From: Thermus caliditerrae | Lineage (GTDB): Bacteria > Deinococcota > Deinococci > Deinococcales > Thermaceae | DNA: 40,343 nt | Direction of reading: 5' to 3' | Assembly (NCBI RefSeq): GCF_021462525.1 | Contig: NZ_JAKEDT010000003.1 | Location: 115,421 to 155,763 of the forward strand | Translations under genes and position numbers: made by a program | Part shown: positions 31,392-39,990 of the stretch, in pieces | How the letters are laid out: each line of letters begins with the position of its first letter | Numbering within the stretch: the first letter of the stretch is position 1 | Notes under the pieces: generated by a model | The model's database searches: none | What the model saw: only the letters and a program-made list of their open reading frames with translations | What the model was told of the DNA's origin: nothing

Positions 31392-32368
31392 GCCTCCTTG
31401 AGCCAGCGGGCCGCCTCCAGGGCGTAATAGGTGAGAACGCCCTGGGCCCCAGCCCGCCTCAAGGCGTAGAGGCTTTCCAAAACCGCCCGCCTTTCGTCCA
31501 GCCAGCCCCTGAGGCTGGCCGCCTTGAGCATGGCGTACTCCCCGGAAACCTGGTAGGCGAAGAGGGGCTTGGCGAAGCGCCCCTTGAGGGCGAAGAGCAC
31601 GTCCAGGTAGGGCAGGGCGGGTTTGACCATGAGGAGGTCGGCTCCCTCGAGGTCGTCCAAGTGGGCTTCCCTTAGGGCGTCCCAGAGCCCCGCCCTGGGG
31701 TCCATCTGGTAGCCGGTGCGGTCCCCGAACTGGGGGGCGCTTCCCGCCGCCTCGCGGAAGGGGCCGTAGAAGGCGGAGGCGTACTTGACCGCATAGGAAA
31801 GGATGGGCACATGGGCGAACCCCCCCCGGTCCAAAGCCTGCCGGATGGCCTTAACCTGCCCGTCCATCATGGCGCTGGGGGCCACCACGTCCGCCCCCGC
31901 CTGGGCCTGGGAGAGGGCGGTCTTGGCCAGGAGCTCCAAGGTGGCGTCGTTGTCCACGTAGAAGCCCAAAGGGCCCTCCCGCACCACCCCGCAGTGGCCG
32001 TGGTCGGTGTACTCGCAGAGGCAGGTGTCGGCCATGACCAGAAGCTCCGGCACCTCCCGCTTGAGGAGGCGGATGGCCCGCTGCACGATCCCCTCCTCCG
32101 CGTAGGCCCCGTGGCCCAAGGGGTCCTTGGCCTCCTCGGGCAGAACCCCAAAGAGGATGACCCCGCCCAGGCCCGCCTTCAGGGCCAGCTCCCCCACGCG
32201 GGGGAGGTCCTGTAGGGGATGGCGGAAGACCCCGGGCATGGAAGCCACCTCCTCGGGCTCCCCCGCCTCCTTGACGAAGAGGGGCAGGATGAGGTGGCGG
32301 GGATTAAGGTCCACCTCGGCCACCAAGGGGCGCAACAGGGGGGAACGAAGCCTTCTTGGGCGCTCCAT
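31388..32368 (-). CDS. hemB: Delta-aminolevulinic acid dehydratase (porphobilinogen synthase)
   Basis: Condenses two 5-aminolevulinate molecules to porphobilinogen in haem synthesis, relevant to the many c-type cytochromes of this organism. 326 residues from ATG 32368 (MERPRRLRS). The start is supported by TATAGT (32381-32376) 7 nt upstream, giving a leaderless message; an open frame continues further upstream without support. The catalytic lysines are in SYAVKYASAFYGPF and MVKPALPYLD, and the cysteine-type zinc site is DTCLCEYTDHGHCG. The metal-site cysteines identify the zinc-dependent class. Confidence 0.95.
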   Translation of the reverse strand: MERPRRLRSPLLRPLVAEVDLNPRHLILPLFVKEAGEPEEVASMPGVFRHPLQDLPRVGELALKAGLGGVILFGVLPEEAKDPLGHGAYAEEGIVQRAIRLLKREVPELLVMADTCLCEYTDHGHCGVVREGPLGFYVDNDATLELLAKTALSQAQAGADVVAPSAMMDGQVKAIRQALDRGGFAHVPILSYAVKYASAFYGPFREAAGSAPQFGDRTGYQMDPRAGLWDALREAHLDDLEGADLLMVKPALPYLDVLFALKGRFAKPLFAYQVSGEYAMLKAASLRGWLDERRAVLESLYALRRAGAQGVLTYYALEAARWLKEA

Positions 32369-32375
32369 GCCTTCC

Positions 32376-32383
32376 ACTATACT
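32376..32383. promoter_or_regulatory. Shared divergent -10 box (hemB / ebfC)
   Basis: The 8-bp sequence ACTATACT reads as TATACT (32378-32383) on the plus strand and TATAGT (32381-32376) on the minus strand. For ebfC, TTGGGC (32356-32361) sits 16 bp upstream as a -35. For hemB the start codon is 7 nt away and no good -35 is seen. Confidence 0.6.
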
Positions 32384-32398
32384 CATGGGGGAGGGAGC

Positions 32399-32716
32399 AT
32401 GAACCTGCAGAAGCTCTTGAAGGAAGCGCAAAAAGCCCAGAAGAAGGCTGCGGAGATCCAAGAGCGGCTGGAGACCATGACCGTGGTGGGCATGGCCCAG
32501 GGCCTGGTGGAGGTGGAGGCCAACGGCCACGGCAAGATCCTGGCCCTGCGGCTCAAGCCCGAAGCCCTGAAGACCTTCGCCGACGACCCGGAGGGCCTGG
32601 AAGACCTTCTCCTGGTGGCCATCCAAGACGCACAGAAGAAGGCCCACGAGCTCTCGGAAAAGGAGATGAGTCGGGAACTGGGGGGCGTGGGGCAGATGTT
32701 GGGGAAGCTCTTCTGA
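32399..32716 (+). CDS. ebfC: YbaB/EbfC nucleoid-associated protein
   Basis: 105 residues with the typical tweezer-like YbaB fold pattern: N-terminal helix MNLQKLLKEAQKAQKKAAEIQE, the central VGMAQGLVEVEANGHGKILALRLKPEAL sheet, and a C-terminal helix ending GGVGQMLGKLF. These dimers bind DNA without strong sequence preference. The start is ATG 32399 with GGGAGGGAG upstream, inside a larger frame that begins earlier without support. The ybaB-recR order is conserved in many bacteria. Confidence 0.92.
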   Translation: MNLQKLLKEAQKAQKKAAEIQERLETMTVVGMAQGLVEVEANGHGKILALRLKPEALKTFADDPEGLEDLLLVAIQDAQKKAHELSEKEMSRELGGVGQMLGKLF

Positions 32717-32718
32717 AA

Positions 32719-32746
32719 CCCCGCCAGGGCTAGCGCCCTGGCGGGG
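32719..32746 (+). terminator. Intercistronic hairpin between ebfC and recR
   Basis: A perfect 12-bp GC stem (32719-32730 with 32735-32746) and loop TAGC. There is no T-run, so it is either a partial terminator or an mRNA-processing/stabilising structure that separates ebfC from recR expression. Confidence 0.5.
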
Positions 32747-32763
32747 GCCCCGGGAAAGAACGC

Positions 32764-33348
32764 ATGAAGTACCCCGAAAGCCTCCTGAAGCTGGCCCGCG
32801 CCCTCTCCCGCCTGCCGGGGGTTGGCCCCAAGACCGCGCAGAAGCTGGCCCTGCACCTGGCCTTCCACCGGGAGGAGGCCTTGGAGCTGAAAGAAGCGCT
32901 TCAGGGTCTGGAACGGCTGAGCACCTGCCGCCTCTGCGGCAACCTGGCGGAGGGAGAGCTTTGCCCCATCTGCCAGGACGAAAGCCGCGAACGCTCGGTC
33001 CTGGCGGTGGTGGAGAGCGTTTCCGACCTCTTCGCCCTGGAGCGGAGCGGGGAGTTCCACGGGCTTTACCACGTGCTGGGGGGGGCCTTGAACCCCCTGG
33101 AGGGGGTGGGGCCCAAGGAGCTCAACCTAGAAACCCTCTGGCCGAGGCTGGCAGGGGTGAAGGAGGTGGTGTTGGCCACCTCCATGACCGTGGAGGGAGA
33201 GGCCACCGCCCTTTACCTGGCGGAGGAGCTCAAGCGCCTTGGGGTGAAGGCTACCCGGCTGGCCTACGGCCTGCCCGTGGGGGGCAGCCTGGAGTACGTG
33301 GACGAGGTGACCCTGGGCCGGGCCCTCGAGGGGCGCAAACCCGTCTGA
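32764..33348 (+). CDS. recR: Recombination mediator protein RecR
   Basis: 194 residues. Helix-hairpin-helix LSRLPGVGPKTAQKLALHL near the N-terminus, zinc finger CRLCGNLAEGELCPIC (4 Cys), then the Toprim domain (SVLAVVESVSDLFALERSGEF ... EVVLATSMTVEGEATALYLA) and C-terminal Walker-B-like LAYGLPVGGSLEYVD. Works with RecO/RecF to load RecA at gaps. It follows ebfC after a hairpin and precedes the Roadblock genes. Confidence 0.97.
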   Translation: MKYPESLLKLARALSRLPGVGPKTAQKLALHLAFHREEALELKEALQGLERLSTCRLCGNLAEGELCPICQDESRERSVLAVVESVSDLFALERSGEFHGLYHVLGGALNPLEGVGPKELNLETLWPRLAGVKEVVLATSMTVEGEATALYLAEELKRLGVKATRLAYGLPVGGSLEYVDEVTLGRALEGRKPV

Positions 33349-33379
33349 ACCAGCCCGCCATGGGGGCTTGGGAGAGGGC

Positions 33380-33784
33380 ATGGCTAGAAGGCCGAACATG
33401 GAGGAGCTTCTGCAAGGCCTATTGGACCGGGTGGAGGGGTCCTTCGCCGCGGCCATCGGCACCCTGGACGGGCTCCTGGTGGAGGGGGTGCGGCGAAAGC
33501 GGGTGGATCTCGAGGCCGCCATCGCCGAGCACGCCGCCCTGTTGCGCCAGGCCCGGACAGCCTACGCGGGAAGCCTCGGCACCCCCAGGGTGCAGGAGCT
33601 CCTGGTGGCGGGGCACCCCGTGGTAGGCTATGCGCGCATGGTGCGCGCCCTCACAGGCCCCAAACCCCGGGAAGACCTCTTCCTCCTTCTGCTTTTGGGG
33701 CAGGAAGCCAACCTGGGCCAGGCGCGCCTGCAGACGGCCAGGACCGCGGAAACGCTAGCGGAGGTGGTGGGATGGCTTACCTAG
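33380..33784 (+). CDS. Roadblock/LC7-domain protein 1
   Basis: 134 residues from ATG 33380 with GGGAGAGGGC upstream. The pattern fits a Roadblock/LC7 fold: N-terminal helix NMEELLQGLLDRVEGSFA, strands AAIGTLDGLLVEGVRRK, helix AAIAEHAALLRQARTA, then strands (VQELLVAG; DLFLLLLLGQEANLG) and a C-terminal helix. Such small proteins dimerise and regulate Ras-like GTPases (for example MglB with MglA). The end overlaps the next gene by 13 bp. Family assignment is by pattern only. Confidence 0.65.
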   Translation: MARRPNMEELLQGLLDRVEGSFAAAIGTLDGLLVEGVRRKRVDLEAAIAEHAALLRQARTAYAGSLGTPRVQELLVAGHPVVGYARMVRALTGPKPREDLFLLLLLGQEANLGQARLQTARTAETLAEVVGWLT

Positions 33785-34101
33785 AGAGCCTGGCCCCCCT
33801 GGGGGTCCGGCGGGCCGTACTCACGGGTCTGGACGGACTGGTGATCGAAGCCCTGGGCCGCGGGAACCCCCCGGCGGAGGTCTTGGCGGCAGAGCTGGCC
33901 TCCTTGGTGCGGCACATGACCCCCTTGGCCGAAGCCCTCTCCGGGGAGGTACGCCGCTTCACCCTGGCCACGGAAAACCAGGAGGTGCTGGCCCTGCGGG
34001 TGGGGGAGTACATCCTGGGGGCGGTGATCGAGCGGGGGATGGACCGCAAGGCCATCGGCCAGGAACTCTCCCGCATCGCCCTGCAGGTGCAGAGCCTCTG
34101 A
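33772..34101 (+). CDS. Roadblock/LC7-like protein 2
   Basis: 109 residues starting ATG 33772, inside the end of the preceding gene. Similar layout to its neighbour: a strand pair VRRAVLTGLDGLVIEALGRG, a long helix EVLAAELASLVRHMTPLAEAL, strands VRRFTLATENQEVLALRVGEYILGAVIERG and a C-terminal helix. No catalytic motif is seen, as expected for a Roadblock scaffold. Likely co-translated with proteins 1 and 3 and perhaps forming heterodimers (inference). Confidence 0.65.
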   Translation: MAYLESLAPLGVRRAVLTGLDGLVIEALGRGNPPAEVLAAELASLVRHMTPLAEALSGEVRRFTLATENQEVLALRVGEYILGAVIERGMDRKAIGQELSRIALQVQSL

Positions 34102-34119
34102 TGCTTGGTATAAGGAGGC

Positions 34120-34470
34120 ATGGTGGAAGAAGCCCTGCAAGAGCTCAAGGCCACCAAGGGGGTTCAGGTGGCCGCCCTCCTCAGCGAGGACGGGTTCGTG
34201 GTGGAAGAGGTACGGGAAGCCAACGCACCCGAGACCGGGTCCCTCTCCGCCCGAGCGGCCACGGTGCTGGGCACCGCCAAGGCCCTGGCCCAGACCCTGG
34301 GCCAGGAGCGGGTGGAAGAGGTCATGGTAGAGTACCCGGAGGGGGCTCTTCTCCTGGTGCCCTTGCCTGGCTATCACCTCCTCGTCTTCCTGGACGGGGT
34401 GAGGAGCCTGGGGCGGGTGCGCCTGGCCCTGAAGAAGACCCTGCCCAAACTCGAGGAGGCCCTGGCATGA
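34120..34470 (+). CDS. Roadblock/LC7-domain protein 3
   Basis: 116 residues; the most typical Roadblock member of the three: helix VEEALQELKATKGV, strands VAALLSEDGFVVEEV, helix SLSARAATVLGTAKALAQTLG, strands VEEVMVEYPEGALLLVPLPGYHLLVFLD and end helix GRVRLALKKTLPKLEEAL. The start is ATG 34120 with GGAGG upstream. An extended -10 like sequence TGGTATAAG (34106-34114) just before it could give an internal promoter. The stop overlaps the DUF3467 start (ATGA). Confidence 0.78.
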   Translation: MVEEALQELKATKGVQVAALLSEDGFVVEEVREANAPETGSLSARAATVLGTAKALAQTLGQERVEEVMVEYPEGALLLVPLPGYHLLVFLDGVRSLGRVRLALKKTLPKLEEALA

Positions 34471-34733
34471 ACGAACTGAAGCTGGACATCCAGATCGACA
34501 AGGACGTGGCCCTGGGGCGCTACACCAACCTGGCCCTGATCGCCCACACCAAAAACGAGTTCATCCTGGACTTCGCCCTCCTGCAGCCCCAGGGAGGAGC
34601 CATGGTGGTGAGCCGGGTGATCACCAGCCCGCAGCACGCCAAGGCCCTTCTTCGGAGCCTGGCGGAGAACGTAGCCCGCTACGAGGAAACCTTCGGCCCC
34701 ATTCCCGAGCCGGTGGCCGAGAACCAGGCCTGA
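34467..34733 (+). CDS. DUF3467 protein
   Basis: 88 residues. Characteristic motif series NLALIAHTKNEFILDFALLQP, ..VVSRVITSPQHAKALLRSLAENVARYEETFG, which is the DUF3467 signature. Function unknown. The protein is small, acidic at the ends and without signal peptide. It is translationally coupled to Roadblock protein 3 and is followed by a terminator, so it is the last gene of the recR-Roadblock group. Confidence 0.8.
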   Translation: MNELKLDIQIDKDVALGRYTNLALIAHTKNEFILDFALLQPQGGAMVVSRVITSPQHAKALLRSLAENVARYEETFGPIPEPVAENQA

Positions 34734-34752
34734 AACCCCGTCGGCACGCTGC

Positions 34753-34783
34753 CCCACGCCCCCTAAAGGGGGCGTGGGTTTTG
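34753..34783 (+). terminator. Terminator after the Roadblock/DUF3467 genes
   Basis: A perfect 11-bp stem (34753-34763 with 34768-34778), loop TAAA, followed by TTTTG. It also separates the convergent S9 peptidase gene. Confidence 0.85.
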
Positions 34784-34797
34784 CTCTCGCCAGGGGG

Positions 34798-36606
34798 CTA
34801 AAGGTTTTCTCGCCACCAGTCTAGGTAAGCCTTAAGCCGAGCCACGCGGCGGTCGGGCCGACCGGAGCGGGAAAGCTCGTGGCCTTCTTCCGGCACCCGG
34901 AAGAAGCGGGTCCTCACCCCCAAGTGGAGGAGGGCGGTGTACCAGGTTTCCCCCTGGTCGATGGGGCAGCGGTGGTCCTGCTCGGAGTGGACCACCAGGG
35001 TGGGGGTCCGCACCTGATGAACCAGGCGCAAAGGGCTCTTCTCCCAAAGCACCTCCGGCCTCTCCCAAGGCTTGGCGGAAAGCTCCAGGAAGGTGAAGCG
35101 GGGACCGATGTCGCTGGCCCCGAAGAAGCTCAGCCAGTTGCAGATGCTCCGGTCGGTAACCGCCGCCCGGAAGCGCCCGGGGTGGCGGGCGGTGAGCCAG
35201 TTCACCATGTACCCTCCGTAGCTTCCCCCGGCCACCCCCACCCGGGCGGGGTCCAGGGGAAAGCGGGCGAGGACGTGGTCCAAAAAGCCCAGGAGGTCCC
35301 GCTCGTCCTTTTCCCCCCACGCCCCTTCCAGGAGGGCGAAGTCCTGGCCGTAGCCGGTGGAGCCCCGGGGGTTGGCGAAGGCCACCGCGTACCCCGCCTG
35401 GCGGAAGACCTGGAGCTCCAGCATGGGCGCCCGGCCGAAGGCGGTGTGGGGCCCCCCGTGGATGTAGAGGATGACCGGGTGGGGCCCTAGCCCTTCCGGA
35501 AGCAGAACCCAGCCCGGCACCCGGTGGCCCTCGGGGCTCGCCCACTTGGTGTAGACCGGCTCGGCTAAGGGGAGGGCAACCTTCTCGTTGGGGTCGAAGA
35601 CGCCCAGGGGCCCCTCGAGGCGGGCCGGGCGGGTGAAGTCCTCGGTGAGGAGGAAAAGTCCTCGCTCCGTGGGGGCGAAGGCGAGGACGCTCCCCCCTGC
35701 GGGCAGGGCCTCGGCCTTCCCGGAAAGGTCCACCCGGTAGAGCCGGGCCAGGCCCGCCTCGGTGCGCACCACGTAGACCCCGTCGCCGCCCCACCTGGGC
35801 CCTTGGGGGTGGGCGCCGTAGCGCAGGTCGCTGTTCACCGAGTTCAGGAGGCTTCCCTCCAGGAGCACCCGGGCCTCCCCGCCCCGCAGGTGGTAAAGCC
35901 GGGCCTCCGTGCCCCCGCCCCGCTCGAAGGCGTGGCCCAGGAAGAAGAGCCCCTCCGGGCTCCACTCCAGGGCGAAGATGGGGCCCACCCCCCCGTAAAC
36001 CCTTTCCAGAACCCCATCCCGCAGGAGGTAGAGGGTGTCCCGCCCCTCCGCCTGGGCAAGGACGTCCTCCGCCATCACCAGGTAGAGCCCCTCGGGGGCG
36101 AAGACCATCTCCTTGGGGGCGGGGTAGCGGTCCAGAAGAAGGCGCTTCTCCCCTTCCTTCCAAAGGTAGAGCGCCACATTGCCCTCGGGCAGGAGGCCGC
36201 GCCCGTCAAACTTGAAGGGCCAGCCCTGGTAAACCCGGGGGCTACCGGGCTTGGGCGCCTCCTTCAGGGCCAAAAAGGCCACCTCCCCCCCGGGGGAGAG
36301 GGCGTAGTCCAGAACCCCCGGGGTTTCCGTGAGCCGCTCCGCCTCGCCCCCCCGGAGGTCCAGGCGGAAGAGCTCCTGGGCCTCTCCCACCTTGCGCAGG
36401 AAGTAGGCGTAGGGGTGGGCGTAGCGGGGCTTTTTGGCCTCCTCCTGGGTGAGAAAGCGCAAGGTGCCGTCAAAAAGGGCCAGCCTCGAGCGGTACCGGG
36501 GCGGTTCCCCCGGCACGATGTCGGTGAGGAGGAAGAGGGGAAAGCCCTCAGGGCCAGGGGTCAGGTCGGAGAGGAAGCGGAGCTTAAGGAGGAGTTCCGG
36601 TTCCAT
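34798..36606 (-). CDS. S9-family serine peptidase (acylaminoacyl-peptidase-like)
   Basis: 602 residues from ATG 36606 (MEPELLLK). TATCAT ends 6 nt upstream, so a leaderless message is likely; a longer form from 36630 is possible. No signal peptide, hence cytoplasmic. The N-terminal beta-propeller (about 1-340) gates the alpha/beta-hydrolase domain. Catalytic triad: Ser in GVAGGSYGGYM, Asp in HSEQDHRCP and His in PEEGHELS. The oxyanion region YIHGGPHTAFG is typical. Cleaves short peptides or removes acylated N-terminal residues; exact substrate not visible. Confidence 0.9.
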   Translation of the reverse strand: MEPELLLKLRFLSDLTPGPEGFPLFLLTDIVPGEPPRYRSRLALFDGTLRFLTQEEAKKPRYAHPYAYFLRKVGEAQELFRLDLRGGEAERLTETPGVLDYALSPGGEVAFLALKEAPKPGSPRVYQGWPFKFDGRGLLPEGNVALYLWKEGEKRLLLDRYPAPKEMVFAPEGLYLVMAEDVLAQAEGRDTLYLLRDGVLERVYGGVGPIFALEWSPEGLFFLGHAFERGGGTEARLYHLRGGEARVLLEGSLLNSVNSDLRYGAHPQGPRWGGDGVYVVRTEAGLARLYRVDLSGKAEALPAGGSVLAFAPTERGLFLLTEDFTRPARLEGPLGVFDPNEKVALPLAEPVYTKWASPEGHRVPGWVLLPEGLGPHPVILYIHGGPHTAFGRAPMLELQVFRQAGYAVAFANPRGSTGYGQDFALLEGAWGEKDERDLLGFLDHVLARFPLDPARVGVAGGSYGGYMVNWLTARHPGRFRAAVTDRSICNWLSFFGASDIGPRFTFLELSAKPWERPEVLWEKSPLRLVHQVRTPTLVVHSEQDHRCPIDQGETWYTALLHLGVRTRFFRVPEEGHELSRSGRPDRRVARLKAYLDWWRENL

Positions 36607-36612
36607 GCCCCC

Positions 36613-36618
36613 ATGATA
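36613..36618 (-). promoter_or_regulatory. -10 box of the S9 peptidase gene (leaderless)
   Basis: TATCAT on the minus strand ends 6 nt before ATG 36606. No clear -35 is visible at the expected distance. Confidence 0.45.
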
Positions 36619-36664
36619 CTGACCGGTCATTCGCCAAGCCTGGCGTCCCCCGCCCCCGGCTGGG

Positions 36665-36670
36665 TAAGCT
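36665..36670 (+). promoter_or_regulatory. -10 box of the Nif3-like gene (leaderless)
   Basis: TAAGCT ends 7 nt before ATG 36678. The spacer AGGCCCC is not a convincing ribosome binding site. It is divergent from the peptidase promoter, 46 bp away. Confidence 0.45.
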
Positions 36671-36677
36671 AGGCCCC

Positions 36678-38000
<1,323 letters not shown>

Positions 38001-38006
38001 GGCCCT

Positions 38007-38459
38007 ATGCGCCCTCTGGCGGTCCTCCTCCTAGGGCTTTGGGCCTTGGCCCAGGGGCTCACCTTTCCCAAGAGCACCCTCTACGTGGAACAGGGGGGCA
38101 AGCGCCACCTCCTCAAGGTGGAGGTGGCCGACACCCCCGAGCGCCAGGCCCAGGGCCTGATGTTCCGCAAGGCCCTGGCGGAGGACGAGGGCATGGTCTT
38201 CCTCTTCCCCGCCCCCACCAACGGCGGCTTCTGGATGAAGAACACCCTCATCCCCCTCTCCATCGCCTTCTTTGACCGGCAAGGGGTCATCCTGCGCATC
38301 CTGGACATGGAACCCTGCCGGGCCGACCCCTGCCCCGTTTACTACCCCCTGGCGGTCTATCAGGGGGCCCTCGAGGTCAGCCAAGGCTGGTTCGCCCGGC
38401 GCGGCCTCACCCCCGGGGCCCGGGTGGGAGGTGAGGCCCTCAAGCTCTGGCCCAAGTAG
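38007..38459 (+). CDS. Exported DUF192 protein
   Basis: 150 residues with signal peptide MRPLAVLLLGLWALAQG. The DUF192 core is clear: VEVADTPERQAQGLMFRKAL, GMVFLFPAPTNGGFWMKNTLIPLSIAFFD, GVILRILDMEPC and the YQGALEVSQGWFARRGLTPGARV end. Cys residues in EPCRADPCPVYY could form a disulfide. DUF192 proteins are extracytoplasmic small barrels of unknown activity. Followed without a gap by a second, divergent DUF192 gene. Confidence 0.88.
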   Translation: MRPLAVLLLGLWALAQGLTFPKSTLYVEQGGKRHLLKVEVADTPERQAQGLMFRKALAEDEGMVFLFPAPTNGGFWMKNTLIPLSIAFFDRQGVILRILDMEPCRADPCPVYYPLAVYQGALEVSQGWFARRGLTPGARVGGEALKLWPK

Positions 38460-38908
38460 TGGAGCGCAACCCCCTTTTTCCCCTCGCGGCCTTTGCCCTT
38501 TTGGTGGTGCTCTCCGTCTTTTCCTTCATGGGCTACCTCCTGGCGGCAAGGCGGCTCCAGCCCCCACCCCCCACGCAACGGGTGGTGGTGGAAACCCAAA
38601 AGGGCCCCCGCGCCCTCCAGGCCCCGCTGGCCCGCTCCCCCGAGGCTTGGAGCCGGGGCCTGGGGGTGCGGACCGAGGAGCTGGAAGCACTTCTGTACCT
38701 TTTCCCCGAAGCCACCGACGCCCCTTTCAGCACAGCGGGCTACCGCTTCCCCGTGGTTCTAGCCTTTCTAGACGCCCAGGGCCGGGTGCTCAAGGTGGTG
38801 CGTCTGACGCCCGGGGAGGTCTACACCCCGAGCCTGGCTTACCGGGGGGTGCTGGAGGTGCGGGAAGGCCTTTTGGAGCTCTCCCCAGGGGACCGGGTCT
38901 TGCCCTAA
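38459..38908 (+). CDS. Membrane-anchored divergent DUF192-like protein
   Basis: 149 residues starting GTG 38459, which overlaps the last base of the previous stop. One TM helix (about residues 7-30), a proline-rich linker, then a domain that follows the DUF192 order: SRGLGVRTEELEALLYLFPEA, DAPFSTAGYRFPVVLAFLD, GRVLKVVRLTPG, YRGVLEVREGLLEL. The usual FWMKNT motif is replaced by FSTAGY, so conserved residues of the family are lost. It probably arose by tandem duplication and then diverged in function (inference). Confidence 0.75.
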   Translation: MERNPLFPLAAFALLVVLSVFSFMGYLLAARRLQPPPPTQRVVVETQKGPRALQAPLARSPEAWSRGLGVRTEELEALLYLFPEATDAPFSTAGYRFPVVLAFLDAQGRVLKVVRLTPGEVYTPSLAYRGVLEVREGLLELSPGDRVLP

Positions 38909-38980
38909 GCGTCGGCACGCCAAGGTCGCCCTCTCGGCCAAAGCTAAGCTACCTTGCCCGTGGCCTTTCTGGCCCCCCAT

Positions 38981-39000
38981 CTGGCGCAAGCCCGACGGGG
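38981..39000 (-). repeat. Dispersed copy of the intergenic repeat half-stem
   Basis: On the minus strand the sequence CCCCGTCGGGCTTGCGCCAG matches the first stem of the 22403-22539 cluster (22411-22430) except for a 1-nt indel and the last base. It lies between two convergent genes in a 95-bp non-coding gap. Confidence 0.5.
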
Positions 39001-39003
39001 CGC

Positions 39004-39939
39004 TCAGCGGCCCTGTCCGCCCCCCTGCAGGCCCCGGAGGTCCAAAAGGAAGTTCCCCGTGCTGGGGACAAAAACCGTCTGCACCCCGGGGGCCAGCTTC
39101 TCGGCGAAGATGAGCTGGACCACCTCAGGGGCTGCCTTAAGGGCCCGGCCCCGAAGCTCGATGGCCTTGGCCTCCCCCTCCGCCCGCAGGATGGCCGCGT
39201 CCCGCTCCCCTTGGGCCTCGATCACCCGCCGCTGGGCGGCGATCTCCGCCTGCTTGCGGCGGTTGATCTCGATCTGCACCTGCTGCTCGGCGGTCTGCTT
39301 CTCCTCGATGACCTTGGCCACGGTCTCCGGGATGCGGATCTCCCTGAGGAGGACGGAAACCAGCTCGATGTGGTACTGGCGGAGCGTTTCCTCGAGGCCC
39401 TGGATCACCGAGGTTTCCAAAGCGGTGCGTTGGGTGCTGATAAGCTCGGCGGCGTTGTACTGCCCCACGGCGTCCCGCACCTTGGAGCGCACCTGGGGCA
39501 CGATCAGGGTTTCCAGGTAGTTGGGCCCGACCTCCTGGTGCAACTTGGCCGCCCGCTCCTTGAGGATGCGGTACTGCACCGTGACGTCCACCCCGATCTC
39601 CAACCCCTCCTTGGAGCGGGCGCGGATGGAGGTGTCGGCCCGGCGCTCCCCCTCATGGGGCGCGGAGAGGGTCACCTCTTTGACCCGGGCGTCGTAAAGG
39701 ATCACCTGCTGCAGGCCCGGAACCACGAAGTGCACCCCCTCGCCCAAAGGGGCGGGCTGCACCCCCTTGAGGATGTTAAAGACCACCCCCACGTGCCCCG
39801 CAGGAACCACCACGAAGCTATAGCTCAGCACCAGGAGCAAAAGCCCCACCCCCAGGAGGGGAAACGCGTACGCCCGTTTGGGGCTAAAAAGAACCCCCAC
39901 CCCCAAGACGACCAGCACCAAGGCCACCAGGTCTAGCAT
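39004..39939 (-). CDS. SPFH/prohibitin-family membrane protein
   Basis: 311 residues. Two hydrophobic segments (1-17 and 26-44) are followed by the SPFH domain (VPAGHVGVVFNILKGVQPAPLGEG..., LIVPQVRSKVRDAVGQYNAAELI) and a long Ala/Glu/Arg coiled coil (about 200-270: VIEEKQTAEQQVQIEINRR, QGERDAAILRAEGEAKAI). Such proteins oligomerise in membrane microdomains and can control membrane proteases; here the partner is unknown. The start is ATG 39939, with TATACT 6 nt upstream in the T-tract of the preceding terminator and no ribosome binding site. Confidence 0.92.
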   Translation of the reverse strand: MLDLVALVLVVLGVGVLFSPKRAYAFPLLGVGLLLLVLSYSFVVVPAGHVGVVFNILKGVQPAPLGEGVHFVVPGLQQVILYDARVKEVTLSAPHEGERRADTSIRARSKEGLEIGVDVTVQYRILKERAAKLHQEVGPNYLETLIVPQVRSKVRDAVGQYNAAELISTQRTALETSVIQGLEETLRQYHIELVSVLLREIRIPETVAKVIEEKQTAEQQVQIEINRRKQAEIAAQRRVIEAQGERDAAILRAEGEAKAIELRGRALKAAPEVVQLIFAEKLAPGVQTVFVPSTGNFLLDLRGLQGGGQGR

Positions 39940-39945
39940 GAAAAA

Positions 39946-39951
39946 AGTATA
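39946..39951 (-). promoter_or_regulatory. -10 box of the SPFH gene (leaderless)
   Basis: TATACT on the minus strand (39951-39946), then TTTTTC and ATG 39939. The box begins one base after the terminator stem of the upstream gene. Confidence 0.5.
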
Positions 39952-39952
39952 A

Positions 39953-39976
39953 GGCCCGAAGCCCTGGCTTCGGGCC
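39953..39976 (-). terminator. Terminator of the FmdB-like gene
   Basis: A perfect 11-bp stem (39953-39963 with 39966-39976), 2-nt loop. On the minus strand it is followed by TTATACTTTTTTC. The same T-tract contains the -10 box of the SPFH gene. Confidence 0.8.
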
Positions 39977-39990
39977 CAGTGGTTTCTCCT

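Noticed and set aside
34741-34752. Inverted pairing between GTCGGCACGC here and the same motif at 38910-38919 as an att-like pair
   Set aside because: Only 10 bp are shared, in direct orientation, and the genes between look like ordinary resident Thermus genes.
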